Of a stretch of 14,969 bases of DNA, positions 1-6,469 are shown one piece after another. Each line of letters starts with the position of its first letter. The stretch's first letter is position 1. This DNA comes from AP-16 sp046727735 (GTDB taxonomy: Bacteria; Pseudomonadota; Alphaproteobacteria; Rhizobiales; Xanthobacteraceae), in NCBI GenBank assembly GCA_046727735.1, contig JBKPDF010000067.1:1-14969 (forward strand), read 5' to 3'. Under the pieces are notes generated by a model. That model was not told the DNA's origin, made no database searches, and saw only the letters and a list, made by a program, of their open reading frames with translations. The translations under genes and the position numbers were made by a program.

Positions 1-35
1 AGCTTGCGCCGCGCATCGGCCGGCTTCGTGGCCAT
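1..35 (-). CDS. 5' end of an unidentified leftward gene (partial)
   Basis: Only the first 11 complete codons lie in the window (reading MATKPADARRK). The call rests on the translation start. On the minus strand a near-perfect Shine-Dalgarno (AGGAGGT) sits 4 bases before an ATG at 35-33, and the frame stays open to the window edge. The product cannot be named from so few residues. The gene would be divergent from the small membrane-protein gene at 98, leaving about 60 bases for both promoters. It could still be a chance site. Confidence 0.4.
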   Translation of the reverse strand, partial: MATKPADARRK

Positions 36-97
36 GACGACCTCCTCATTACAACTGGACACCGATTGCGCCGGATCGTTCATCGCGCGAGGACGCG

Positions 98-253
98 ATG
101 GTGCGAGAGAAAGGCGCCGAGCCGCAAGCTTACCCTGCCGAGAAGGCGCGCGGGGTCGAAATCATCCTGCGCCGGGCCTGGCAGCGTGTTCTTTTCGTTC
201 TTGGCCTCGCCGTGCCGATCCTCGCGCTGCTGGCGCTGCTGATGCTGCGCTAG
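98..253 (+). CDS. 51-residue single-pass membrane microprotein
   Basis: This short ORF has a GAGGA ribosome-binding site 4 bases before its ATG. It encodes a charged N-terminal half containing AYPAEKARGVEIILRRAWQR (residues 12-31), followed by a hydrophobic stretch of about 20 residues (roughly 32-50) rich in Leu, Val and Ala that runs to the C-terminus. This is the layout of a small inner-membrane protein with a cytoplasmic basic N-terminus. I recall similar short proteins with an 'AEKARGGEIxLR' motif in Bradyrhizobium and relatives, sometimes mislabelled as peptide synthetase, but cannot check this here. Function is unknown. It lies upstream of ruvX in the same direction, about 185 bases away. 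Confidence 0.6.
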   Translation: MVREKGAEPQAYPAEKARGVEIILRRAWQRVLFVLGLAVPILALLALLMLR

Positions 254-299
254 CAACGCCGCTGTCGAGCTTGCGCCATTCGACGGGGGTATGTGCTGG

Positions 300-340
300 C
301 CCCCTCCCCACCCCTCCCCCGTAACCGGGAGCGGGAGCAC
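300..340. repeat. C-rich/G-rich imperfect palindrome, possibly an interspersed repeat
   Basis: A run of C-rich pentamers is followed by a GGGAG-type complement. CTCCC at 314-318 pairs with GGGAG at 327-331 across an 8-base loop, and a second GGGAG follows at 333-337. C-rich/G-rich palindromes of this look are scattered between genes in Rhizobiales genomes, so this may be one copy of such a family or a weak hairpin upstream of ruvX. No second copy is visible in this window. Confidence 0.3.
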
Positions 341-438
341 ACCGAGCTCACCGCTCGTGCTGATCCCACTTCACCGGAAAACGCTCTACACGTCGCAGTT
401 TGGTGGCCGCGCAGCCAGCCGCGTGCTACGCATGCTCA

Positions 439-930
439 ATGCCGGCATTGCTCCTTCCCCTGGCCGAGGCGGCGGTGCATCTGCCCGCCCGCGGAGCCCT
501 GATCGGCCTTGATCTCGGCAGCAAGACGATCGGGGTGGCGGCAAGCGATCCCGACCGACGGCTCGCGTCGGCGGTGGAGACCATCGCGCGCAGGAATTTT
601 TCCGCCGACGCCGCGCGGCTACTCGCGCTTGCCGCCGAACGGCAGGCGGTCGCCTTCGTTCTCGGGCTTCCCATCAACATGGACGGCAGCGAAGGCCCGC
701 GCGCGCAATCGACCCGCGCCTTTGCCAAGAATCTCGCGCGGCTGACGGACCTTCCCATCGCGTTTTGGGACGAGCGGCTGTCCACCGCCGCGGTCGAGCG
801 CGAGCTGATCGCCGCCAATGTGACGCGCGCCCGCCGCGCCAAAGTCATCGATCAGCACGCCGCCGCTTTCATTCTCCAGGGCGCGCTCGATCGGCTCTCG
901 CGTGGGGCGCTAGCGCTGTCAAAGCATTGA
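439..930 (+). CDS. ruvX: RuvX/YqgF, putative pre-16S rRNA nuclease
   Basis: This is a 163-residue cytoplasmic RNase H-fold protein of the YqgF family. The family is linked to 5' maturation of 16S rRNA and is historically annotated as a Holliday junction resolvase. The N-terminal strand GLDLGSKTIGVAASD carries Asp25. LGLPINMDGSEG (75-86) is the family loop, WDERLSTAAVE (110-120) carries Glu112, and IDQHAA (137-142) carries Asp138, so all three expected acidic residues are present. I chose the ATG at 439 because the protein then begins MPALLLPL, the start typical of Bradyrhizobium homologues. The frame is open 13 codons further upstream, and no strong Shine-Dalgarno precedes either start. Length and motifs indicate an intact gene. 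Confidence 0.96.
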   Translation: MPALLLPLAEAAVHLPARGALIGLDLGSKTIGVAASDPDRRLASAVETIARRNFSADAARLLALAAERQAVAFVLGLPINMDGSEGPRAQSTRAFAKNLARLTDLPIAFWDERLSTAAVERELIAANVTRARRAKVIDQHAAAFILQGALDRLSRGALALSKH

Positions 931-1141
931 GAGACCGGTGCAACGGCGCGCCTTAGCCGATCGCGTGAGACCGCGCGCTGGTACTGGCGCGTTCCTCCCT
1001 CGCGCTCTCGGGCGATGTTGGCAAGCGGTTGCTTTTCTTTGTGCTTCCCCGGAGATTCCTCTGAACGTGTAGGCTGAGAAAGCCGTCTGCATGTAGGCGC
1101 CAGTCGACAAAAAAATGTCGCTGAGTGAACGGGAGATGTCC

Positions 1142-1622
1142 ATGTTGGAAATAGTGCGCCGGCTCCGTACTGCTACAAGTGGCCTGCATCGGAGCATGAA
1201 AGACACCGCCGACGCGGTTGGCGCGTTTTTGGTCGACGTATTTCATTACCTGGCCCTGTTCGCAATTGGCGCGACAACCGTTTGGTCAGCGGCTGCAGCT
1301 TTCATCGGAATGGCCGCCCAAGGTCACGCGAGCCTCGGAGACATCCTCCTCTTGTTCATCTATCTTGAAATTGGAGCGATGGTCGGCATTTATTTCAAGA
1401 CCACGCACCTCCCCGTGCGGTACCTGATCTATCCTGATCTATATTGCAATTACGGCGCTCGGGCGCATGCTGATCGAAATTGTAGGCGCCGAGCATCGGA
1501 CAGGCGTGGACATACTGGTTGTAACGGGCGCAATTCTCCTTCTGTCATTCGCCGTCCTGGTCCTAAGATTCGGGTCATACAAATATCCTTCCGAACGGCC
1601 GGCATCGGACTTAACGACATAA
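1142..1622 (+). pseudogene. psiE: PsiE-family membrane protein, frameshifted by a 10-bp duplication
   Basis: The first part (1142-1432) reads as a PsiE-type (phosphate-starvation-inducible) membrane protein. It has hydrophobic segments around YLALFAIGATTVWSAAAAF and ILLLFIYLEIGAMVGIYF, then HLPVRYLIY. After an exact 10-bp tandem duplication at 1423-1442 the natural frame is lost. The original frame instead runs into a non-membrane, Arg-rich tail ending at 1651. Dropping one copy restores a continuous protein: RYLIY joins IAITALGRMLIEIVGAEHRT and a last membrane segment (ILVVTGAILLLSFAVLVLRF), ending at the stop at 1620-1622, for 156 residues in all. The start at 1142 is chosen because GGGAG lies 6 bases upstream; ATGs at 1115 and 1136 are in frame. 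The PsiE assignment is from recognition. A sequencing or assembly error is possible. Confidence 0.82.
1423..1442 (+). repeat. Exact 10-bp tandem duplication disrupting psiE
   Basis: CCTGATCTAT occurs twice head to tail, at 1423-1432 and 1433-1442. Ten is not a multiple of three, so the second copy shifts the frame exactly where the PsiE-like reading moves from one frame to another. Removing either copy gives an uninterrupted family-like protein. This pattern fits replication slippage. Confidence 0.9.
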
Positions 1623-1820
1623 AACTCATGCAACGCCAAAACGGCAGCTGATCGCGCTTGTCTCAAGTCGATGGCAAGGCGCGATCGATGCGACGGCGCG
1701 CGTCATCAGCCGAGACCTCTTTCGTTTCGCCGCAGCGAATTCGTTCGAGGGGTGATGATGCAGAAGGCCGTGTCGCTGCTGCTGCCCTTGGACGCTCCCC
1801 CGCGCCTGTTTCGAGCTCGC

Positions 1821-4800
1821 CTACGAGAGGCCGGGCAGAAGAAGATACTCGAGCAGCGCCGTGCCGCCAAAACTTCCAAGCGGCAAAAGCATTGCGCGCA
1901 CCAGAGGCTGCTGGGAAAACGGAGTAAAGGCGCCGTCGCGCAGTTCTTCTATTCGACGCGACAACAGTTCCAATTGTCCGGCAATCCGGTCTCCATCCTG
2001 CGATTGTTTGGCCGCCATGATTCGATCATTCAGTCGCCGAAGCGCCCTGGCGCGCAGGGCCTCCGCCGACAATCGCAATGCTATGGCGCAGCCGCTGACG
2101 ATGAGTAAGGCGATGCCCATCGTGATGACATCAGGAACGCTTAACGCGTAATTGGCGAACAGCCGGCTGCGCGAGACAACCAACAACGCGATAATCAAGA
2201 ACGGATAGTAGATGAACGTCGTTACGCACTTGGTGCGTTTGGAGACGAAGACAAGATCGATCCAGTCGTCGAGGACGTCCGGTGGAACCTTAAGGCGATG
2301 GCTGAATTGCTGCAGCGTCTTTGCCGGCCAAATACCCCTCTTCGTGCGAAATCCCTTGATGACGCGCCAAGTGAGCAGCGTCGTGTCCGCCACGGCAAAG
2401 ATGAGAAACCACGTCGCCAGAACGAGCGCCCCCGTCACCACGACGTAAGCCGTCAAGCTGACGCTTCCTCGTGCCGGCACAGGTGGGTTGCCGAATGCGA
2501 GGGTGAGGATCGGCCAAAGCAGGGCTATGGCCACCATTCCGGCAGCGGCCCGGTAAGACCGTGCGCGCTGATACCCTTGATAGATGTACATCCCCCAGAA
2601 GCGAAACATGTGGTCGGGCACGCGATCATCGTCGGTGGTTGCGCGCTCGGCCGGCAGCCGATACCAGAAATGGCTCACAAATCGAATCCACGGTGGGATC
2701 TTGCCGATAAGGGTTTTTTGCTCGGCTTCCACCCGTTGCCGTGTCTCCATGAGATTCATGTCGTGAAATATTTTCTCGATGTTTTCGTTCAGCAACCGGT
2801 AACCGCGAATGATGAGCCCGATGCAGAGGGCGAGCGTCAGCGCGCGCAGCAAAATCGTCGGCCACAAGCTCAGACCGTTGAGCAGTATCATCGGCTGGTC
2901 GCCTTCGGTGAGCGAGCGTGCGAGCAAAGGCCAAAGCCAGTGAATCCCTATCGCAACCGCATAGATGATGACCCCGAGTCCGACGAGGATCGCCAAGCCC
3001 CGTGCTGCGAGCTCGGGGTAGCTATTCGAGCCGTTCATAACGCGGTCGAGGCGCCTCCAAAGTCGGCGCCTGACGGGATAGCAGGCGGCGCATACGGCAA
3101 GGACTGAGAACCCCGCGGCCGCGGGGATACTCACATTGCGGAACGCCGGCGTCGCGAGTGGGTGGATCTCATCGCATTTGAATTCGTCCTGGCAGTTCTT
3201 CTTATCGATTCGAAGGTCTTCCAACTCGAATTGCGCGTCGTGGTACGAGTCCGGGCTGGCAAATTGGACCGTGCGCACACTGCCGACCTCGAACACGCGG
3301 GGCTTCAACCAAGCCGCAGGAGCTCCCGGCAGGCCGCGGATGGCGGTACGGGTCGCCAGAAATGCCGCGGTTTGGTAGCTGCTGCGAAACGGCGGGGTTT
3401 CTCCTTGCGCCGCGGGCCGCAGCTGCAGCGCGAAGCTGGATGCAACCAGGAGATTACGCGTGTAGGTCAACGCGCTCGGGTGCAGCACCAGGGCATCGAG
3501 ATCGGTTGTGAAGAACAGCGCGTTCGGCACCAGCGTGCGTAGCGCTTGCAGGACGAGCAATTTGTCATAGAGATCGGAGCCGAGGATGCCGACCGCCTCG
3601 ACGCCCTTCGAATCTTGCTGGCGCAGATCGCGATCGAGCTGCTGTATGCGGTCGCCGAGGCGCCGCAGGTAATCGAATTGTCCCTGTCCTTCGGCTCGTT
3701 CCTGCGGCTTGGTATCAGAAGGCTTGGTGCTGGCTTTGGCGTCCTTATCCTGCGTGTTGCCACTGGTCTTGGAACCACTGCCGCCGGAGGGCGCTTCGCT
3801 GCCGGGCGCCTGACCATCCAGACCGCGTAGATATTTGAACCGATGTAACCAAGGTTTATTGACAAACGGGTCGGTGTCGGTTTGCCGACATCCTTCGCTT
3901 TCGCCGAAACATCGCGCGATGGAGTCAGGCAGTGCCCGCCCGTAGAGCGTGTCCCATTCCGAGACCAGCGCGATGTGACCGCCCTTATCGTTAACTTGCC
4001 GCAATCTCAACTCGGCCCTGATGCTGAGCGCGAGCGCCTCGTCCGTGGCAATCATCCGGTAGAGCTTGATTCCTTTTTTCGCGAAGAAGTCCTGCAGGCA
4101 CGTGTCCGAGCTGAGGCAAGCGGGACCGCGCGAAACATAGTCGGGGATCAGCGTCGGATCATCGGCGGTGGCGCTGTTGATATAAAATCCAGGACGCGCG
4201 GATTCGGGACAGAGCGACGATCCATCCTTGCTGCTTTCGTCCACCATGGCTTGCAGCGTGGTCGAGAAGCTCGGACCGAGAATCGTTGCTTTTGCCCAAG
4301 GCACGGATGATCCGGCAGTGACGAGAGATCGACACAAGAAGCCCTCGAATTGCTTCAGGGGAGAGTTGTTCAAGGCGTCTTCGTCGAACCAAAGTAACAG
4401 AACGCCCTTGTACAGGACGCTCTCACGCCTTGACTTCGGCTCGAACCACTCGAATGGCACGACCTTGGGCGACTGCAATTCCTGTGCGGGATCCGGTGGA
4501 GCGGCGGCGGGCCAGTAAAAGCCGACATGTTCCGCGTCGACTGGCGCGAATCCCTCGGCATTCAAACCCGCGAGGATCGCATAACGTGTGCGTCGTCGCG
4601 ATTCGTGTTGCTCCGAATAAGGCGCTCCGGAGACAGGGGCGACCATGACAAGCAGAGGTTTGGGCAACTGCCATCCCAGCGCCGATTCGTTCAACGGCGA
4701 TTCACAATGACCTTTGATGCGGTCTTTGACGGTGCGGTCTTTGATCGCGTCCGGCTGGCAGTTCTCGGGCTTGAGCTCGGGAGATCGCGCCAGGACCTCG

Positions 4801-5009
4801 GCCACGGCCGCGAACGGATCTTGCCACAGCCGAGCCTCCACATCCTGCACGCCGGTGCGCTGGGCAATGACGCTCTCGCTCGTCGGCGGCCGACTGCCCT
4901 CCAGGGGAAGCTGATGCGCCACAAAGTAAGTTCCCGCTGCCGCGAGCAGGATCCAGATGAAGCCGTTGCCTCCGATATTCGGGCTCGGTTGCTTTGTGTC
5001 GGCTGCCAT
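1821..5009 (-). CDS. Large multi-pass inner-membrane protein with a soluble receptor-like N-terminal half
   Basis: This is a 1062-residue protein of unknown function. I place the start at the ATG at 5009-5007 because GGGGGAG lies 5 bases upstream; the frame is open 23 codons further. Residues 15-33 form a first membrane segment (FIWILLAAAGTYFVAHQL), so the next ~590 residues are probably periplasmic. That part contains a Ser/Gly/Lys-rich linker (about 398-440). After it comes a region with VGILGSDLYDKLLVLQAL and NALFFTTDLDALVL (about 470-510), whose strand-helix pattern recalls type I periplasmic-binding folds. About seven further hydrophobic segments lie near 625-645, 670-692, 714-738, 820-840, 850-878, 928-945 and 960-978. 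A charged, probably coiled-coil stretch and a hydrophobic C-terminus ending EYLLLPGLS follow. Numerous cysteines in the soluble half suit an oxidising compartment. It lies 262 bases downstream of the deaminase gene on the same strand. A sensor or transporter role is inference from architecture only. Confidence 0.87.
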   Translation of the reverse strand: MAADTKQPSPNIGGNGFIWILLAAAGTYFVAHQLPLEGSRPPTSESVIAQRTGVQDVEARLWQDPFAAVAEVLARSPELKPENCQPDAIKDRTVKDRIKGHCESPLNESALGWQLPKPLLVMVAPVSGAPYSEQHESRRRTRYAILAGLNAEGFAPVDAEHVGFYWPAAAPPDPAQELQSPKVVPFEWFEPKSRRESVLYKGVLLLWFDEDALNNSPLKQFEGFLCRSLVTAGSSVPWAKATILGPSFSTTLQAMVDESSKDGSSLCPESARPGFYINSATADDPTLIPDYVSRGPACLSSDTCLQDFFAKKGIKLYRMIATDEALALSIRAELRLRQVNDKGGHIALVSEWDTLYGRALPDSIARCFGESEGCRQTDTDPFVNKPWLHRFKYLRGLDGQAPGSEAPSGGSGSKTSGNTQDKDAKASTKPSDTKPQERAEGQGQFDYLRRLGDRIQQLDRDLRQQDSKGVEAVGILGSDLYDKLLVLQALRTLVPNALFFTTDLDALVLHPSALTYTRNLLVASSFALQLRPAAQGETPPFRSSYQTAAFLATRTAIRGLPGAPAAWLKPRVFEVGSVRTVQFASPDSYHDAQFELEDLRIDKKNCQDEFKCDEIHPLATPAFRNVSIPAAAGFSVLAVCAACYPVRRRLWRRLDRVMNGSNSYPELAARGLAILVGLGVIIYAVAIGIHWLWPLLARSLTEGDQPMILLNGLSLWPTILLRALTLALCIGLIIRGYRLLNENIEKIFHDMNLMETRQRVEAEQKTLIGKIPPWIRFVSHFWYRLPAERATTDDDRVPDHMFRFWGMYIYQGYQRARSYRAAAGMVAIALLWPILTLAFGNPPVPARGSVSLTAYVVVTGALVLATWFLIFAVADTTLLTWRVIKGFRTKRGIWPAKTLQQFSHRLKVPPDVLDDWIDLVFVSKRTKCVTTFIYYPFLIIALLVVSRSRLFANYALSVPDVITMGIALLIVSGCAIALRLSAEALRARALRRLNDRIMAAKQSQDGDRIAGQLELLSRRIEELRDGAFTPFSQQPLVRAMLLPLGSFGGTALLEYLLLPGLS

Positions 5010-5271
5010 GGCCACTCCCCCGGGCCGCAACGCAGGTGCCTCGAGCCGCGCAGGATGAACGAGGACCCGGACACGCAAGGAGCTTGGCGAGCGGGTCCGT
5101 CTGCTCGATCCGGCGCGATATCAGTTCATCGAAGCCTCCCCAGTGCCCGGTCTGTTGCTATGATAAGTGTAACACAACTTGCAGCGCGACTCCATTCCGC
5201 GCGGTGCACTCTGCAGCAGATCAGGGGTAAGCAAGCGAACCTCTTCGAGTTGAGAAAAGCGGTGACCGCGT

Positions 5272-6117
5272 TCAGCGAAAATGGATCTCAGGGGAAGTGG
5301 TAGGCCGGGTAGGAACGTTGCACATTCGTCTTAGATCGTCGAAGGTGCGCTTATTCGTCGCGTTATGGTCTCCCCGAGTTGTCAGGTCGTCGGTTGTGAG
5401 CTGGCAAAACAGCTTGAACGCGGTTTGCAGCTCTTCCATCAAGTGATCGAAAATAAGCGTATCGATCACTTTCCCATTCCGAACACCTTCCACCCGTCTG
5501 GACATCGTCTGATGAAGGTCTCGTACCCGTGCTAACAACGGAGAACTGACATCTGAAAGATTCAACTGCCCATAGGAAAGATTGTATTTTTTGTAATATT
5601 GATTCTTCGCATTGACCCATTCTCCTCCGAACGTCGTGTCTTGCAACAAAAATACGGTTCGCTTGACTCGGCATACTAGGATTGTCGTCGCACACATGGG
5701 GCACGGTTCAAGCGATGTATAGATGGTGGCACCGCGTTGCAGAAAGTCTGCATCTTCCGCGCCGTCGTCATAGAACATTTGCGTTCGGTAGAAATCTTCG
5801 ACCGTCGTTGCCGGCGCACGAGCTCTTTTTGCTCCTATTCGCGCGATCGCCGTTCGCAATGCTCTTTGTTCGGCGTGCTCGACTGGGCTTTGATGCGCGT
5901 GGATTTGATTGTGCTCCAGCGCCAAGACCTCACCGTCGGCGTTGTCGATGATAAGCGCGTGAATATTCAATCCTTGAAAATGTGTCGGCTGAGTTGCGCC
6001 CTCGTCTTCCAGACTGATTGGCGGATCGAACCGCAAATAAAGCGAGGACAGAAGCCCGAGAAAAGCCAGAGCATCGCGTTCTGCGCGGAATAAAGAGAGA
6101 TCTGCAGCGATAGCCAT
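5272..6117 (-). CDS. Zinc-dependent nucleoside/nucleotide deaminase-family protein
   Basis: This 281-residue protein has a cytidine/deoxycytidylate-type deaminase core. The zinc ligands and proton-shuttle residue are visible: VEHAEQRAL with His81 and Glu83, and SLEPCPMCATTI with Cys139 and Cys142. The ~55 residues between the motifs are more than in compact TadA or guanine deaminase proteins. About 130 residues follow the PCxxC motif, including a Tyr-rich patch (NQYYKKYNLSYGQ) and a helical tail. I chose the ATG at 6117-6115 because GGGGGA lies 6 bases upstream. An in-frame TTG at 6198 would add 27 residues with a Cys cluster (CEGCARFGEGACLC), so the longer form cannot be excluded. The substrate (free base, nucleoside, nucleotide or nucleic acid) cannot be read from sequence. 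The gene is divergent from the dehydrogenase operon and lies upstream of the large membrane-protein gene on the same strand. Confidence 0.88.
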   Translation of the reverse strand: MAIAADLSLFRAERDALAFLGLLSSLYLRFDPPISLEDEGATQPTHFQGLNIHALIIDNADGEVLALEHNQIHAHQSPVEHAEQRALRTAIARIGAKRARAPATTVEDFYRTQMFYDDGAEDADFLQRGATIYTSLEPCPMCATTILVCRVKRTVFLLQDTTFGGEWVNAKNQYYKKYNLSYGQLNLSDVSSPLLARVRDLHQTMSRRVEGVRNGKVIDTLIFDHLMEELQTAFKLFCQLTTDDLTTRGDHNATNKRTFDDLRRMCNVPTRPTTSPEIHFR

Positions 6118-6247
6118 TTGTAATCCCCCATAGTGCGTGCACAAGCACGCGCCTTCGCCGAAGCGTGCGCATCCCTCGCAGAACTCCGGACTTGACAATT
6201 GAAAGTTGCAGCATTCAAGTGATCAGTGCAATTGGATTTGCGCCATG

Positions 6248-6268
6248 AATGCGTGGATGAGACGCATT
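6248..6268. promoter_or_regulatory. Perfect 7-bp inverted repeat, possible operator
   Basis: AATGCGT at 6248-6254 is the exact reverse complement of ACGCATT at 6262-6268, separated by 7 bases. Its location between two divergent genes and its 14-bp centre-to-centre spacing could suit a dimeric regulator. A 7-bp match in 352 bases can also arise by chance, and no regulator gene is adjacent. Confidence 0.3.
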
Positions 6269-6382
6269 GTCCTACGGTTGGCGCCAGCGAATGGCTTTTA
6301 TTTACATTTCCGCGCGGGTTTTGATCGGCTCACCCGGTTTTCACTCGCATTGAAATTCGTTCCTTTGCCGTCCCGTGACAGG

Positions 6383-6403
6383 TGTGTGACGAATTATCAC
6401 GCA
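6383..6403. promoter_or_regulatory. Imperfect palindrome resembling a CRP/FNR-type half-site pair
   Basis: TGTGTGA at 6383-6389 faces TCACGCA at 6397-6403 with a 7-base AT-rich spacer and one mismatch between arms. It lies about 66 bases before the first dehydrogenase gene. The GTGA/TCAC halves recall CRP/FNR-family sites, but the spacer is one base longer than the usual six between TGTGA and TCACA. The regulator assignment is speculative. Confidence 0.25.
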
Positions 6404-6469
6404 TCAAGTCAGCAAACACTGGGAGCGTAGCGCGACGATAGCCATAGCCTATCCAGAAAGGCGACAACC

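Larger units (their letters stand above)
6118..6469. other. Divergent intergenic region
   Basis: These 352 bases separate the leftward deaminase gene from the rightward dehydrogenase operon and should hold both promoters. It is more AT-rich than its flanks in the 6290-6420 stretch. I see two inverted repeats (listed separately), no convincing -35/-10 pair on either strand, and no short ORF with a good ribosome-binding site. The first 81 bases would be coding if the deaminase starts at the upstream TTG. Confidence 0.6.

Noticed and set aside
1623..1820. A stretch readable as a C-terminal protein remnant (with RQLIALVSSRWQGAIDATAR and a stop near 1757)
   Set aside because: No start codon, ribosome-binding site or recognisable family; chance open reading in GC-rich DNA is as likely.
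2298..3107. A 269-codon plus-strand frame inside the large membrane-protein gene
   Set aside because: Its translation is rich in Arg, Pro and His with no domain, while the opposite strand gives coherent membrane segments.
5140..5190. A possible promoter on the minus strand before the large membrane-protein gene (TATCAT-like box near 5160)
   Set aside because: No -35 element at acceptable spacing could be found, so it is not listed.
4527..5303. A 258-codon plus-strand frame spanning the start of the membrane-protein gene
   Set aside because: It overlaps the well-supported minus-strand coding start and its Shine-Dalgarno, and its composition is shadow-like.
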